From Serratia liquefaciens ATCC 27592 (GTDB taxonomy: Bacteria; Pseudomonadota; Gammaproteobacteria; Enterobacterales; Enterobacteriaceae), in contig NC_021741.1 in NCBI RefSeq assembly GCF_000422085.1, forward strand, positions 1,736,001 to 1,800,000: a stretch of 64,000 nt of DNA, given 5' to 3'. Made by a program: the position numbers and the translations under genes. Positions 1 through 10,722 of this stretch are shown here, piece by piece (positions within the stretch are counted from its first letter, which is position 1; each line of letters opens with the position of its first letter). The notes under the pieces were generated by a model. The model was not told where the DNA came from and did not search any database. It was given only the letters and a program-made list of their open reading frames with translations.

Positions 1-42
1 CCGCTGGCGACCGAATGGCGCGAGGGTTGGGAAGTAGAATAA
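1..42 (+). CDS. ycaQ: 3' end of ycaQ (winged-helix DNA glycosylase family), partial
   Basis: Only the last 13 codons and the TAA stop are inside the window. The terminal residues, ending WREGWEVE, resemble the end of E. coli YcaQ (CRTGWEID), and ycaQ is the gene before ycaR in E. coli. YcaQ (AlkX) belongs to the AlkZ-like winged-helix glycosylases that act on DNA interstrand crosslinks. The identification rests on eight residues plus gene order, so it is only moderately sure; the end of lpxK is the alternative. Confidence 0.55.
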   Translation, partial: PLATEWREGWEVE

Positions 43-332
43 CGAACGGCGTTGTCGGCGTGGGTAAAACGAATTCCAGCGCCGCTCGTTACAAGGGGGT
101 GGCCTCAGTTGCTGAAGTTGGCAAACAGGGCGATGATCTTATGAATACGTTTGATCATGAGAAATATCTTTTTGTGATCTGAATCACAAAATTCTACGCC
201 TGCGCCATTGCCAGTTCAATCCCTGCAGCAGATTAAAACGCAACAGCAAGGCAGCCGGTGATTAACCTGGCGCATAGCGTTGTGCTATCCTCATCCACTT
301 TCCTTACGTAAGATCTCCACCCTGGAGGATGC
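43..332. other. Intergenic region ycaQ-ycaR
   Basis: These 290 bp hold no convincing gene. They contain an ideal CRP palindrome (173-188) and, further down, a possible sigma-70 promoter with TTAACC at 262-267 and TATCCT at 286-291 (18-bp spacer). A 13-codon ATG frame at 141-182 overlaps the CRP site but has no good ribosome binding site. Confidence 0.5.
173..188. promoter_or_regulatory. CRP (cAMP receptor protein) binding site
   Basis: TGTGA, six bases, TCACA: both half-sites match the CRP consensus exactly and the flanks are A/T rich. It lies 145 bp before the ycaR start and about 118 bp before the start point predicted from the putative -10 at 286-291. That distance would suit a class I or distant activator, or a repressing site for an unrecognised upstream promoter. 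Which gene it controls is not known. Confidence 0.7.
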
Positions 333-515
333 ATGGACCACCGTTTACTCGAAATCGTTGCCTGTCCGGTCTGCAACGGTAAGCTCTATTTCAACAAAGA
401 AAACCAGGAACTGGTGTGTAAAGTGGATGGCCTGGCCTACCCGCTGCGTGATGGCATTCCGGTTCTGCTGGAAAATGAGGCGCGGGCGCTTTCATTGGAT
501 GAGAAACACGCATGA
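333..515 (+). CDS. ycaR: Trm112-like zinc-ribbon protein YcaR
   Basis: A 60-residue protein of the UPF0434/Trm112 family. An N-terminal CPVC pair (residues 11-14) and a later single Cys within [11 protein letters not shown] form a small ribbon; members of this family act as small stabilising partners in other organisms, but the bacterial role is unclear. The start is preceded by CTGGAGG at a suitable distance. Its stop overlaps the kdsB start by four bases (ATGA), so the two are translationally coupled, as in E. coli. Confidence 0.9.
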   Translation: MDHRLLEIVACPVCNGKLYFNKENQELVCKVDGLAYPLRDGIPVLLENEARALSLDEKHA

Positions 516-1261
516 GTTTCATCGCTATTATTCCAGCTCGTTATGCTTCAACCCGTTTGCCTGGGAAACCACTGGCCGATATTCACGGTAAGCCGATGGT
601 GGTGCACGTCATGGAACGTGCGCGCGAGTCCGGTGCCAGCCGCGTCATTGTGGCGACCGACCACCCAGCCGTCGCCGAAGCGGTGAAAGCGGCCGGTGGT
701 GAAGTTTGCATGACCCGGGCCGATCACAATTCGGGCACCGAACGTTTGGCTGAAGTGATCGAGCATTATGGCTTTAATGATGACGAAATCATCGTTAACG
801 TTCAGGGTGACGAACCTCTTATCCCTCCGGTCATAGTACGGCAGGTGGCTGAAAACCTGGCGGGCAGCCAGGCTGGTATGGCTACCTTGGCAGTGCCGAT
901 CGACAGTGCGGAAGAAGCCTTCAACCCCAATGCAGTTAAGGTGGTTATGGATGCGCAGGGCTATGCGCTCTACTTTTCGCGCGCCACCATTCCGTGGGAT
1001 CGTGAACGTTTCGCCCAATCCAAAGAGAGCATCGGCGACAGCCTGTTGCGGCATATCGGCATTTACGCCTATCGCGCCGGCTTTGTACGCCGTTATGTCA
1101 CCTGGGCGCCAAGCCAACTGGAACAAATTGAGTTGCTGGAGCAGTTGCGGGTGCTGTGGTACGGCGAAAAAATCCACGTGGCGGTTGCCAAGGCAATGCC
1201 GAGCGTGGGTGTTGATACGCCGGAAGACTTGCAGCGTGTCCGTGACAGCATGAAAAGCTGA
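512..1261 (+). CDS. kdsB: 3-deoxy-manno-octulosonate cytidylyltransferase (CMP-Kdo synthetase)
   Basis: Activates Kdo with CTP to CMP-Kdo, the sugar donor for the inner core of lipopolysaccharide, in the cytoplasm. At 249 residues it is one longer than the E. coli enzyme. The nucleotide-binding motif [14 protein letters not shown] sits at residues 8-21 and NVQGDEPL near residue 95, both hallmarks of the family. The start overlaps the ycaR stop by four bases. The gene lies in the usual envelope cluster after lpxK/ycaQ. Confidence 0.97.
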   Translation: MSFIAIIPARYASTRLPGKPLADIHGKPMVVHVMERARESGASRVIVATDHPAVAEAVKAAGGEVCMTRADHNSGTERLAEVIEHYGFNDDEIIVNVQGDEPLIPPVIVRQVAENLAGSQAGMATLAVPIDSAEEAFNPNAVKVVMDAQGYALYFSRATIPWDRERFAQSKESIGDSLLRHIGIYAYRAGFVRRYVTWAPSQLEQIELLEQLRVLWYGEKIHVAVAKAMPSVGVDTPEDLQRVRDSMKS

Positions 1262-1410
1262 TCATTGAACGCCGGTGCGCCACACGGCACGCCGGCGGTA
1301 TTATCATTTCCCTTCTTATATCCCCATTTTGTTGATCTGCGTTGAAGAATTTATCTGCTTAGCGTTCGATGATAGCTGCGTCTCTTCCTATCTCTTGAGG
1401 CTATTTCCTT

Positions 1411-2307
1411 ATGGAGCAGTTACGCGCTGAACTGAGTATTGTGCTGGGTGAGTCTATCAGCCGACTGGAACGCGTCAGCGAGCAGCCTTATGCACACATG
1501 TATTCACTGTACGACCAACAGGGGCACGCTATTCCGCTGATGGCGAAAAGCTTTGTCTGCCAAGGGATTGCCCAGCAGGAGGCCTATAAGCTGTCGATGC
1601 TGGCGCGCGAAGGCGATATTCGTTTGCCGACGGTGTATGGCGTGGTCTATACCCAGCAATCACCCTATAAAGAGATCTTGCTGATAGAACGTTTGCGGGG
1701 CGTATCCGCAGAAGCGCCGACGCGCACACCGGATCGCTGGAATTCGTTGATGGAACAGGTGGTCGACGGCGTATTAGCCTGGCACCGTATCGACAGCCAC
1801 GGCTGCGTCGGCACGGTCGACAGCACTCAGGAAAACGACTGGTTCTGTTGGTATCAACAGCGGGTGGAAGTGCTGTGGTCAACGGTCAGCAACCTTAATT
1901 CGCCGCAGCTGACGATGGCAGACCGTCGCTTGCTGTATCGCACACGTGAAGCATTGACCCATTTTTTTGTCGGATTTGACGATCCCTGCGTGCTGGTGCA
2001 CGGCAACTTGTCGCTACGCAGTATGTTAAAAGACCCCAAAAGCGATCAATTACTGGCGATGTTGAACCCTGGAATGATGCTGTGGGCGCCACGGGAATAT
2101 GAGCTTTTCAGGCTGTGTGAGGCAGGAATGCCCAGTCAGTTGCTGTTTTATTATTTGCAACGTGCGCCGGTGGCGGAATCTTTCCTGGTGCGGCGCTGGT
2201 TGTATGTGGTGTGGGAGGCGGTGGGGCGGTTGATTCATACCGGCAAGCTGGATCGGCAACCGTTTGATTATGCTTCCAAACAGCTGCTGCCCTGGCTTGC
2301 CGGTTAA
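1411..2307 (+). CDS. ycbJ: YcbJ, APH-like phosphotransferase-fold protein of unknown function
   Basis: A 298-residue cytoplasmic protein closely matching E. coli YcbJ, including the N-terminus MEQLRAELS and the terminus LLPWLAG. The segment VLVHGNLSLRSML (about residues 195-207) resembles the catalytic HGD/HGN loop of aminoglycoside-phosphotransferase-like kinases, with Asn in place of the usual Asp, so activity is uncertain. No substrate is known. It is transcribed alone after kdsB, across a 149-bp gap, and converges on elyC with only 6 bp between the stops. Confidence 0.88.
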   Translation: MEQLRAELSIVLGESISRLERVSEQPYAHMYSLYDQQGHAIPLMAKSFVCQGIAQQEAYKLSMLAREGDIRLPTVYGVVYTQQSPYKEILLIERLRGVSAEAPTRTPDRWNSLMEQVVDGVLAWHRIDSHGCVGTVDSTQENDWFCWYQQRVEVLWSTVSNLNSPQLTMADRRLLYRTREALTHFFVGFDDPCVLVHGNLSLRSMLKDPKSDQLLAMLNPGMMLWAPREYELFRLCEAGMPSQLLFYYLQRAPVAESFLVRRWLYVVWEAVGRLIHTGKLDRQPFDYASKQLLPWLAG

Positions 2308-2313
2308 GCTGGT

Positions 2314-3090
2314 TTAGTCGACAGAAACCTCATCGGCCCCTTTAAGCCATTGCCAAAGGCTGCCGAGCGTTTCATACCAGGCGCGTTCGCTGTGGCCAAG
2401 GAACATAGCCGATGGCACCACGCGATCCCAGATATTCAAACGTGAGCTGATGGCCAATTGGTTGGCTGGTGCCGGAATAGGGTGCAGCCCCTTGGCTTCA
2501 AAGAAGCGCATCGCCCGTGGCAAATGGTTAGCCGAGGTCACCAGAATAAAGGGCTGCTGCCCGACCAGCTTCGACACCTGCAATGCCTCTTGCTCGGTAT
2601 CCATCGGGCGATCCAACAGCACCATGTCGCTGCCTGGCACTCCCAGGCTTTCCGCTACCTTCGCCGCCGTCGCCGCGTTACTCAGAGTATTGGGGCCTCC
2701 GGCTCCGGTAAACACCATTTTTGCGCCGGGATGCGCGAGATACAGGCGCACGCCTTCCGTGACGCGTGGCAGGCTGTTACCGATCAGGTTGGAACTGGGG
2801 GCCCAATCGGGATTAAAGGTATAGCCGCCCCCCAGCACCACGATATACTTTACCGGGTCAGTGCCGCGATAGGTGACATACTCCGATTCGATTGGGCGTA
2901 GCAGCCTGTCGGCCACCGGCTGCAGGCTGAAAAGCAGCAAAAACAGCCAGCTCACCGTCAAAATGACCCTGCCGCTTTTTTGCCAACGGGTGAACCATAG
3001 CAGCAACAGCGCCAGTCCCATCAACAGCAGCAGCGCAGGTAACGGCATTAAAATGGCGCCAATGAACTTTTTCAGGTTAAACAGCATCAA
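2314..3090 (-). CDS. elyC: Envelope biogenesis factor ElyC (DUF218)
   Basis: 258 residues. Two hydrophobic helices near the N-terminus (about residues 10-30 and 38-57) anchor a DUF218 domain recognised by YIVVLGGGYT (about 83-92), FTGAGG and the TSANHLPRAMRFF segment near residue 185. In E. coli ElyC (YcbC) affects use of the undecaprenyl-phosphate carrier and peptidoglycan assembly. It is divergent from cmoM, as in E. coli, sharing a promoter region at 3091-3238 in which I could not pick clear boxes. Confidence 0.92.
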   Translation of the reverse strand: MMLFNLKKFIGAILMPLPALLLLMGLALLLLWFTRWQKSGRVILTVSWLFLLLFSLQPVADRLLRPIESEYVTYRGTDPVKYIVVLGGGYTFNPDWAPSSNLIGNSLPRVTEGVRLYLAHPGAKMVFTGAGGPNTLSNAATAAKVAESLGVPGSDMVLLDRPMDTEQEALQVSKLVGQQPFILVTSANHLPRAMRFFEAKGLHPIPAPANQLAISSRLNIWDRVVPSAMFLGHSERAWYETLGSLWQWLKGADEVSVD

Positions 3091-3238
3091 AAATCAGGTC
3101 CTTTTGGGCGAAAAAACGACATCCGGGCACATTCAGGCCGCAAGAAGATTCATTCTAAGCCAGTCTGTGCCAAAATAGCAGGTTTGAATGGGCTGGCGCT
3201 TTGCCCCCAACAGAATAAGATCAGCGGAGCCGTTGTCC

Positions 3239-4024
3239 ATGCAGGATCGCAATTTTGACGATATTGCTGAAAAGTTTGCGCGTAATATTTACGGCACCAC
3301 CAAAGGGAAAATCCGTCAGGCGGTAGTCTGGCAGGATCTGACCACGCTGTTGGCCCAGTTGCCGCAGCGGCCGCTGCGCATTCTGGATGCCGGCGGCGGC
3401 GAAGGCCATATGGCTTGCCAATTGGCAGAATTAGGACATCAGGTGTTGTTGTGCGATCTTTCTGGTGAGATGATCCAACGCGCCGCATTACTGGCTGAGC
3501 AGAAAGGTGTGAGCCAGAACATGCAATTCATACAAAGTTCAGCACAGGATATTGGCCAACATTTGGAACAGCCGGTTGATCTGGTATTGTTTCATGCTGT
3601 GCTTGAATGGATTGCCGAACCTGAAGCGGCACTGCGGGCGTTGTTCGACTGCCTGCTGCCAGGTGGCGCACTGTCATTGATGTTCTTTAATGCCAATGGC
3701 CTCTTGATGCGTAACGTGGTGTTGGGTAATTTCCAACTGGTGAACCCCGAGGTCAGAAGGCGCAGAAAGCGTTCGTTGTCACCGCAATATCCACATAGTC
3801 CGCCGCAGGTATACGGCTGGCTGGAACAATTGGGCATGCGCATCAGCGGGAAAACCGGCGTGCGGGTGTTCCACGATTACCTGCAAAGCAGGCAGTTACA
3901 GACGCAAAAATTTGAAGAGTTACTGGCGCTTGAACAGCACTATTGCCGGCAGGAGCCGTACGTGAGTTTGGGGCGCTATATTCACGTCATGGCGCATAAA
4001 CCAAACCTGAAGGACGAACTATGA
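3239..4024 (+). CDS. cmoM: tRNA 5-carboxymethoxyuridine methyltransferase
   Basis: A SAM-dependent class I methyltransferase that converts cmo5U to its methyl ester at the tRNA wobble position. The glycine-rich SAM loop [12 protein letters not shown] is at about residues 47-58. The ATG at 3239 is chosen because the protein then begins [13 protein letters not shown], exactly like E. coli SmtA/CmoM; an in-frame ATG 17 codons upstream lacks conservation. The product has 261 residues. It is the first gene of the cmoM-mukFEB unit, overlapping mukF by four bases. Confidence 0.93.
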   Translation: MQDRNFDDIAEKFARNIYGTTKGKIRQAVVWQDLTTLLAQLPQRPLRILDAGGGEGHMACQLAELGHQVLLCDLSGEMIQRAALLAEQKGVSQNMQFIQSSAQDIGQHLEQPVDLVLFHAVLEWIAEPEAALRALFDCLLPGGALSLMFFNANGLLMRNVVLGNFQLVNPEVRRRRKRSLSPQYPHSPPQVYGWLEQLGMRISGKTGVRVFHDYLQSRQLQTQKFEELLALEQHYCRQEPYVSLGRYIHVMAHKPNLKDEL

Positions 4025-5343
4025 GTGAATTTTCCCAGACAGTACCCGAACTGGTCGCCTGGGCACGGAAAAATGATTTCTCTATTTCGCTCCCTACGGA
4101 GCGTCTCGCGTTTTTGCTTGCTATCGCCACATTGAACGGCGAGCGGCTGGACGGCGAGATGAGCGAAGGTGAGCTGGTTGATGCATTTCGCCATGTCAGC
4201 AAGGGTTTCGAACAGACGCATGAAACGGTGGCGGTCCGCGCCAACAATGCGATTAACGACATGGTGCGCCAGCGCCTGTTAAACCGCTTCACCAGCGAAC
4301 TGGCGGACGGTAACGCAATTTACCGTTTGACGCCGCTGGGGATCGGCATTACCGATTACTATATTCGTCAGCGCGAATTCTCCACGCTGCGTCTGTCGAT
4401 GCAGCTGTCGATCGTGGCGCAGGAGCTGAAACGCGCCGCCGACGCCGCCGAAGAGGGCGGTGACGATTTCCACTGGCACCGCAACGTATTTGCCCCGCTG
4501 AAATATTCGGTAGCGGAAATCTTCGACAGCATCGACATGACCCAACGGGTGATGGATGAACAGCAGCAGGGCGTAAAAGATGATATCGCCGCGCTGCTGA
4601 ACCAGGACTGGCGGGCAGCCATTTCCAGCTGTGAGATGCTGCTGTCCGAAACCTCAGGCACCCTGCGTGAACTGCAGGATACTCTGGAGGCGGCAGGCGA
4701 CAAGCTGCAGGCCAACCTGCTGCGCATTCAGGATGCTACACTGGGTGGCGCGGAGCTGGGCTTCGTCGATAAGCTGGTGTTCGACTTGCAAAGCAAGCTC
4801 GACCGCATCATCAGTTGGGGCCAGCAGGCGATCGACCTGTGGATTGGCTACGACCGCCACGTGCACAAATTTATCCGTACCGCGATCGACATGGACAAGA
4901 ACCGGGTGTTCGCTCAGCGTTTGCGCCAGTCGGTGCAGAACTATTTCGACAATCCATGGACACTGACCCATGCCAACGCCGATCGCCTGCTGGATATGCG
5001 TGACGAAGAGCTGGCCTTGCGCAGCGAGGAAGTGACCGGGGAATTGCCGCCGGATCTGGAATTCGAGGAGTTCAGCGAAATTCGCGAGCAGCTGGCGGCC
5101 ATGATCGAACAGGCGTTGAAGATTTATCAGGAACAACAGATGCCGCTCAATTTAGGGGCGGTGATGCGCGATTATCTGGCGCAATATCCGCGTGCCCGTC
5201 ATTTCGATGTGGCACGTATAGTGGTCGACCAGGCAGTGCGCCTTGGTGTGGCTGAAGCAGATTTTTCAGGGTTGCCGGCACAATGGCAGGCAATCAATGA
5301 TTACGGAGCCAAGGTCCAGGCCCATGTCATCGACAAATATTGA
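4021..5343 (+). CDS. mukF: Kleisin subunit of the MukBEF condensin
   Basis: 440 residues, the same length as E. coli MukF. It has an N-terminal winged-helix dimerisation region, a central helical segment rich in heptads (about 180-330) and a C-terminal winged helix. MukF bridges the ATPase heads of MukB and recruits MukE to form the chromosome-organising condensin. It overlaps cmoM by ATGA at its start and mukE by 20 bp at its end, so the subunits are translationally coupled. Confidence 0.97.
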   Translation: MSEFSQTVPELVAWARKNDFSISLPTERLAFLLAIATLNGERLDGEMSEGELVDAFRHVSKGFEQTHETVAVRANNAINDMVRQRLLNRFTSELADGNAIYRLTPLGIGITDYYIRQREFSTLRLSMQLSIVAQELKRAADAAEEGGDDFHWHRNVFAPLKYSVAEIFDSIDMTQRVMDEQQQGVKDDIAALLNQDWRAAISSCEMLLSETSGTLRELQDTLEAAGDKLQANLLRIQDATLGGAELGFVDKLVFDLQSKLDRIISWGQQAIDLWIGYDRHVHKFIRTAIDMDKNRVFAQRLRQSVQNYFDNPWTLTHANADRLLDMRDEELALRSEEVTGELPPDLEFEEFSEIREQLAAMIEQALKIYQEQQMPLNLGAVMRDYLAQYPRARHFDVARIVVDQAVRLGVAEADFSGLPAQWQAINDYGAKVQAHVIDKY

Positions 5344-6052
5344 ACAAGTAATGCCAGTCAAGCTGGCCAAGGCATTGTCTAACGCGCTGTTCCCTGCGCT
5401 GGACAGCCATCTGCGCGCAGGTCGTCACATCGGTATCGATGAGCTGGACAACCACGCCTTCTTAATGGATTTCCAGGATGAACTGGAAGAGTTTTACGCC
5501 CGCTACAGCGTGGAGTTGATCCGCGCGCCGGAAGGGTTCTTCTATCTGCGTCCGCGGTCCACTACCCTGATCCCGCGTTCGGTTTTATCCGAACTGGACA
5601 TGATGGTGGGGAAAATCCTGTGCTATCTCTATCTCAGCCCGGAGCGTCTGGCGCATGAGGGGATTTTCAGCCACCAGGAGCTGTACGACGAGTTGCTGAG
5701 CCTGGCGGACGAAACCAAATTGCTGAAGTTCGTTAATCAGCGCTCTACCGGTTCGGATCTCGATCGCCAGAAGCTGCACGAAAAAGTGCGCACTTCACTG
5801 AACCGCCTGCGTCGTCTGGGCATGATCTACTTCATGGGCAATGACAGCAGCAAGTTCCGCATCACCGAAGCGGTGTTCCGCTTTGGCGCCGATGTGCGCA
5901 GCGGTGACGATCCGCGTGAAGCACAGTTACGTATGATCCGTGACGGCGAAGCGATGCCGGTTGAAAACAGCCTGTCGCTGACTGATGAAAGCGATGCTGA
6001 AGATTCGCAGCTTGATACCACACCGGACAGTGCAGAGGATGAACAGGAATGA
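5324..6052 (+). CDS. mukE: MukE subunit of the MukBEF condensin
   Basis: 242 residues (E. coli 234), two tandem winged-helix domains that bind MukF. The start at 5324 gives [15 protein letters not shown], identical to the E. coli N-terminus, and falls within the last 20 bp of mukF; the longer in-frame start is not conserved. The acidic C-terminal tail ([17 protein letters not shown]) is variable in the family. The stop overlaps the mukB start by four bases. Confidence 0.96.
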   Translation: MSSTNIEQVMPVKLAKALSNALFPALDSHLRAGRHIGIDELDNHAFLMDFQDELEEFYARYSVELIRAPEGFFYLRPRSTTLIPRSVLSELDMMVGKILCYLYLSPERLAHEGIFSHQELYDELLSLADETKLLKFVNQRSTGSDLDRQKLHEKVRTSLNRLRRLGMIYFMGNDSSKFRITEAVFRFGADVRSGDDPREAQLRMIRDGEAMPVENSLSLTDESDAEDSQLDTTPDSAEDEQE

Positions 6053-9000
6053 TTGAACGCGGTAAATTTCGCTCGCTGACGCTGGTCAACTGGAACGGCT
6101 TCTTCGCCCGCACCTTTGATCTCGATGAGTTGGTGACCACGCTGTCCGGCGGTAACGGGGCAGGGAAATCCACCACCATGGCGGCTTTCGTCACTGCGCT
6201 TATCCCCGACTTGACGCTGTTGCACTTTCGTAACACCACCGAAGCCGGCGCCACCAGCGGCTCGCGCGACAAGGGTCTGCACGGTAAGCTGCGTGCCGGG
6301 GTGTGTTATTCCACTCTCGACGTGATCAACTCACGCCACCAGCGTGTCGTGGTGGGCGTGCGCCTGCAACAGGTGGCCGGCCGTGACCGTAAAGTGGACA
6401 TCAAGCCATTCACCATCCAGGGCCTGCCAACGGCAGTACAGCCGACCGAACTTTTGACCCAAACGGTGGGCGAGCGCCAGGCGCGCGTGCTGACACTGCA
6501 GGAGTTGAAAGAGCGCGTTGAAGAGATGGAAGGCGTGCAGTTCAAGCAATTCAACTCCATCACCGACTACCACTCATTAATGTTCGATCTGGGCGTGATC
6601 CCGAAACGCTTGCGTTCATCGTCCGATCGCAGCAAGTTCTATCGCCTGATCGAAGCTTCACTGTACGGCGGTATTTCCAGCGCCATCACCCGCTCATTGC
6701 GCGACTATCTGTTGCCGGAAAACAGCGGCGTGCGCAAGGCCTTCCAGGACATGGAAGCGGCGCTGCGTGAAAACCGCATGACGCTGGAAGCGATCCGCGT
6801 GACCCAAAGCGATCGCGATCTGTTCAAGCACCTGATTTCAGAAGCCACCTCCTACGTGGCGGCGGACTATATGCGCCATGCCAATGAGCGACGTATTCAT
6901 CTGGACGGCGCGCTGGCATTACGCAGCGATCTGTTGGGCAGCCGCAAACAGCTGGCTGCTGAGCAGTATCGCCATGTGGAAATGGCGCGCGAACTGGCGG
7001 AGCAGAGTGGCGCAGAATCCGATCTGGAAACGGATTATCAGGCCGCCAGCGATCACCTTAACCTGGTGCAGACGGCGATGCGTCAGCAGGAAAAGATCGA
7101 GCGCTATGAAGGCGATCTGGAAGAGCTGACTTACCGTCTGGAAGAACAGAACGAAGTGGTGGCGGAGGCCAGCGAACAGCAGGCCGAAAACGAAGCGCGC
7201 GCCGAGGCGGCCGAACTGGAAGTGGATGAGCTGAAAAGCCAACTCGCCGACTACCAGCAGGCGCTGGACGTGCAGCAGACCCGCGCCATTCAATATCAGC
7301 AAGCGTTGCAGGCGTTGGAACGTGCGCGAGCACTGTGCCAATTGCCGGAGCTGACCGCCGAAAATGCCGAACAGTGGCTGGATACCTTCCAGGCGCGCGA
7401 GCAAGAGGCGACGGAAGCCTTGCTGATGCTCGAGCAGAAACTGAGCGTGGCCGATGCCGCGCACGGTCAGTTTGAACAGGCTTATCAGCTGGTGGGGAAA
7501 ATCGCCGGTCAGGTCAGCCGCAGCGAAGCCTGGCAGTGCGCGCGCGAATTGCTGCGCGACTGGCCATCGCAACAACACCTTGCCGAACGCGTACAGCCAT
7601 TGCGCATGCGCCTGAGCGAGCTGGAACAACGTCTGCGCTCCCAGCAGGATGCCGAACGCCTGCTGCAGGAATTCTGCAAGCGCCATGGTCAGCAGTATCA
7701 GCCGGATGAACTCGATGCTCTGCAACAAGAGCTGGAAGAGCGTCTGGAGTCGCTGTCGCAAAGCGTCAGCGAGGCCGGCGAACGTCGGATGGAAATGCGC
7801 CAGGAACTGGAGCAAATTCAGCAACGCATTCGTGAGCTCACCACCCGCGCCCCTGTCTGGTTAGCGGCGCAGGATGCTCTGAGCCAGCTCAGCGAGCAGA
7901 GCGGCGAACCGCTGGAAAGCAGCCAGCAGGTGACTGAGTACATGCAGCAACTGCTGGAGCGCGAACGTGAAACCACCGTTGAGCGTGACGAAGTGGCTGC
8001 CAGCAAGCGTGCGGTTGAAGCGCAGATCGAACGTCTCAGCCAGCCGGGCGGGGCCGAAGACCAACGCCTGGTTACGCTGGCCGAACGTTTTGGCGGCGTG
8101 CTGCTCTCCGAAATTTACGACGATGTCACTATCGACGATGCGCCTTACTTCTCCGCATTGTATGGCCCGTCGCGTCACGCGATCGTGGTGCCGGATCTGT
8201 CGCTGGTCCGCGAAATGCTGGAAGGGTTGGAAGATTGCCCGGAAGATCTCTATCTGATCGAAGGGGATCCGCAGTCATTCGATGACAGCGTGTTCGCCGT
8301 TGAAGAGCAAGACCGAGCGGTGTTGGTGAAAACCGCCGATCGCCAATGGCGTTACTCCCGTTATCCGGAAGTGCCGCTGTTTGGTCGCGCCGCCCGCGAA
8401 AACCGCCTGGAAGTGCTGCACGCCGAGCGTGAAACGCTGGCCGAGCGTTACGCCACGCTGTCATTCGACGTGCAAAAGACCCAGCGTTCGCATCAGGCCT
8501 TCAGCCGCTTCATTGGCTCTCATCTGGCGGTGGCGTTTGACGCCGATCCGGAAGCGGAAATCCGCAGCCTCACTTCCCGTCGCGGTGAAGTAGAGCGCGC
8601 GCTGAACAACCATGAAGCGCAGAACCAGCAGCAACGCCAGCAATATGAGCAGGCGAAAGAAGGCATCTCCGCGCTGAACCGCCTGATGCCGTTGGTCTCA
8701 TTGTTAAACGATGAAACCTTGCAGGATCGCGTAGAAGAAATCCGTGAAGAGCTGGAAGAGGCGCAGGATGCCGCGCGTCATATTCAGCAGCACGGCGTTT
8801 CCCTGACCAAGCTGGAGCCGTTGCTGTCGGTGCTGCAAAGCGATCCGCAGCAACATGAACAGCTGCAGCAGGATTACATCCAGGCGCAAAGCGTACAGCG
8901 TCAGGCTAAACAGCAGGCGTTTGCCTTGATCGAAGTGGTACAGCGCCGCGCGCACTTCGGTTATACCGACTCTGCCGGTATGCAAAACGCCAACAACGAT

Positions 9001-10500
9001 TTGAACGACAAGCTGCGCCAACGTCTTGAACACGCGGAAGCGGAACGTACCCGCGCCCGCGAGCAGTTACGTCAGTACCAGACCCAGTTTACTCAGTACA
9101 GCCAGGTGTTGGCGTCGCTGAAAAGCTCGTATGACGCCAAGCGCGACATGCTGAAAGAACTGAGCCAGGAGCTGGTCGACATTGGCGTACAGGCGGATGC
9201 CAATGCTGAAGCCCGTGCCCGCGCACGTCGTGATGAACTGCACGCTGGCCTGAGCAACAACCGCGCGCGCCGTAACCAGTTGGAAAAACAGCTGACCTTC
9301 TGCGAGGCGGAAATGGACGGCTTGCAGAAGAAACTGCGTAAGCTTGAGCGTGATTACCATCAGTTGCGTGAGCAGGTGGTGACCGCCAAGGCGGGCTGGT
9401 GCGCTGTGATGCGCATGGTGAAAGACAATGGAGTTGAGCGTCGTCTGCACCGTCGCGAACTGGCTTATATGGACGGCGACGAACTGCGCTCGATGTCGGA
9501 TAAGGCGCTCGGTGCGCTGCGTCTGGCAGTATCGGATAACGAACACCTGCGTGACGTGCTGCGTCTGTCGGAAGATCCTAAGCGTCCTGAACGCAAGATC
9601 CAGTTCTATATCGCGGTGTACCAGCATCTGCGCGAGCGTATTCGTCAGGACATCATTCGTACTGATGACCCGGTCGAGGCTATCGAGCAGATGGAAATCG
9701 AGCTGGGCCGTCTGACCGAAGAACTGACCGCCCGTGAGCAGAAGCTGGCGATCAGTTCCAAGAGCGTGGCGAACATCATTCGCAAAACCATCCAGCGCGA
9801 ACAGAACCGTATCCGCATGCTCAACCAGGGCTTGCAGGCGGTTTCCTTCGGTCAGGTGAAAAGCGTGCGATTGAACGTCAACGTGCGTGAAGCGCATGCG
9901 ACCCTATTGGACGTGCTCTCTGAGCAGCAGGAACAGCATCAGGATCTGTTTAACAGCAACCGCCTGACCTTCTCAGAAGCGCTGGCCAAGCTGTACCAGC
10001 GCCTGAATCCGCAGATTGATATGGGCCAGCGCACGCCGCAGACCATCGGTGAAGAGCTGCTGGATTACCGTAACTACCTCGAGCTGGAAGTGGAAGTGTT
10101 CCGCGGCTCCGACGGCTGGTTGCGTGCCGAGAGCGGCGCGTTGTCTACCGGTGAAGCGATCGGTACCGGGATGTCGATTCTGGTGATGGTGGTACAGAGT
10201 TGGGAAGAAGAATCTCGCCGCCTGCGCGGTAAAGATATCTCCCCATGCCGTCTGCTGTTCCTCGATGAAGCGGCACGACTGGATGCCAAATCTATCGCGA
10301 CCCTGTTCGAGCTGTGCGATCGCCTGGAAATGCAGCTGATTATTGCCGCACCGGAAAACATCAGCCCGGAAAAAGGGACCACGTATAAGCTGGTGCGTAA
10401 GGTGTTCCAGAACCATGAACACGTACACGTTGTGGGGCTGCGCGGTTTCGCTAACGAACCGCCTGCGGCACTGGGTGTCACCGCGGCTGAAACGCCGTAA
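6049..10500 (+). CDS. mukB: SMC-like ATPase of the MukBEF condensin
   Basis: 1483 residues against 1486 in E. coli. The Walker [10 protein letters not shown] is at residues 34-42; long coiled-coil arms flank a central hinge (about 645-800); the signature ALSTGEA is near residue 1365 and the Walker [12 protein letters not shown] near 1405. MukB dimerises at the hinge and uses ATP to load and extrude DNA loops; it also contacts topoisomerase IV. It is last in the operon, overlapping mukE by ATGA and followed by a strong terminator. Confidence 0.98.
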   Translation: MIERGKFRSLTLVNWNGFFARTFDLDELVTTLSGGNGAGKSTTMAAFVTALIPDLTLLHFRNTTEAGATSGSRDKGLHGKLRAGVCYSTLDVINSRHQRVVVGVRLQQVAGRDRKVDIKPFTIQGLPTAVQPTELLTQTVGERQARVLTLQELKERVEEMEGVQFKQFNSITDYHSLMFDLGVIPKRLRSSSDRSKFYRLIEASLYGGISSAITRSLRDYLLPENSGVRKAFQDMEAALRENRMTLEAIRVTQSDRDLFKHLISEATSYVAADYMRHANERRIHLDGALALRSDLLGSRKQLAAEQYRHVEMARELAEQSGAESDLETDYQAASDHLNLVQTAMRQQEKIERYEGDLEELTYRLEEQNEVVAEASEQQAENEARAEAAELEVDELKSQLADYQQALDVQQTRAIQYQQALQALERARALCQLPELTAENAEQWLDTFQAREQEATEALLMLEQKLSVADAAHGQFEQAYQLVGKIAGQVSRSEAWQCARELLRDWPSQQHLAERVQPLRMRLSELEQRLRSQQDAERLLQEFCKRHGQQYQPDELDALQQELEERLESLSQSVSEAGERRMEMRQELEQIQQRIRELTTRAPVWLAAQDALSQLSEQSGEPLESSQQVTEYMQQLLERERETTVERDEVAASKRAVEAQIERLSQPGGAEDQRLVTLAERFGGVLLSEIYDDVTIDDAPYFSALYGPSRHAIVVPDLSLVREMLEGLEDCPEDLYLIEGDPQSFDDSVFAVEEQDRAVLVKTADRQWRYSRYPEVPLFGRAARENRLEVLHAERETLAERYATLSFDVQKTQRSHQAFSRFIGSHLAVAFDADPEAEIRSLTSRRGEVERALNNHEAQNQQQRQQYEQAKEGISALNRLMPLVSLLNDETLQDRVEEIREELEEAQDAARHIQQHGVSLTKLEPLLSVLQSDPQQHEQLQQDYIQAQSVQRQAKQQAFALIEVVQRRAHFGYTDSAGMQNANNDLNDKLRQRLEHAEAERTRAREQLRQYQTQFTQYSQVLASLKSSYDAKRDMLKELSQELVDIGVQADANAEARARARRDELHAGLSNNRARRNQLEKQLTFCEAEMDGLQKKLRKLERDYHQLREQVVTAKAGWCAVMRMVKDNGVERRLHRRELAYMDGDELRSMSDKALGALRLAVSDNEHLRDVLRLSEDPKRPERKIQFYIAVYQHLRERIRQDIIRTDDPVEAIEQMEIELGRLTEELTAREQKLAISSKSVANIIRKTIQREQNRIRMLNQGLQAVSFGQVKSVRLNVNVREAHATLLDVLSEQQEQHQDLFNSNRLTFSEALAKLYQRLNPQIDMGQRTPQTIGEELLDYRNYLELEVEVFRGSDGWLRAESGALSTGEAIGTGMSILVMVVQSWEEESRRLRGKDISPCRLLFLDEAARLDAKSIATLFELCDRLEMQLIIAAPENISPEKGTTYKLVRKVFQNHEHVHVVGLRGFANEPPAALGVTAAETP

Positions 10501-10526
10501 GCGCAAAAAAGCCCGCTAATAATCTG

Positions 10527-10557
10527 AAAATAGCCGCCCTGGGGTGGCTATTTTTTT
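10527..10557 (+). terminator. Rho-independent terminator of the mukFEB operon
   Basis: AAAATAGCC pairs with GGCTATTTT, extended by GCCC/GGGT around a two-base apex, and the stem runs into seven T. It is 27 bp after the mukB stop. Confidence 0.85.
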
Positions 10558-10722
10558 GTACACATGGATGATAGTCCTGCTTTTTTATCCGCTTTTAAAC
10601 GGGTAGCTTAATGAATTACAGTTATTCATTAGTGCCAAAGGGCAAAATGGCTTTTCTGTTCGTATACTGAAACTAATAAGCTGTCTTAGTTGTATTTTTT
10701 GTGAGCATACAGGGGGCAATGG

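Noticed and set aside
141..182. 13-codon ATG frame in the ycaQ-ycaR gap
   Set aside because: No adequate ribosome site and it overlaps the CRP palindrome; length is within chance.
548..1177. Long antisense reading frame over kdsB (209 codons)
   Set aside because: It mirrors codon bias of kdsB; product has no recognisable domain and no ribosome site of its own.
1268..1295. GC-rich imperfect inverted repeat after kdsB
   Set aside because: Arms mismatch and no T run follows; not strong enough to call a terminator.
5243..5323. Longer N-terminus for MukE
   Set aside because: The upstream start lies inside mukF and its residues are out-of-frame mukF sequence; MSSTNIEQ is the conserved start.
6919..7824. 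301-codon antisense frame over mukB
   Set aside because: Leu/Gln/Phe-rich mirror of the coiled-coil codons; no gene evidence.
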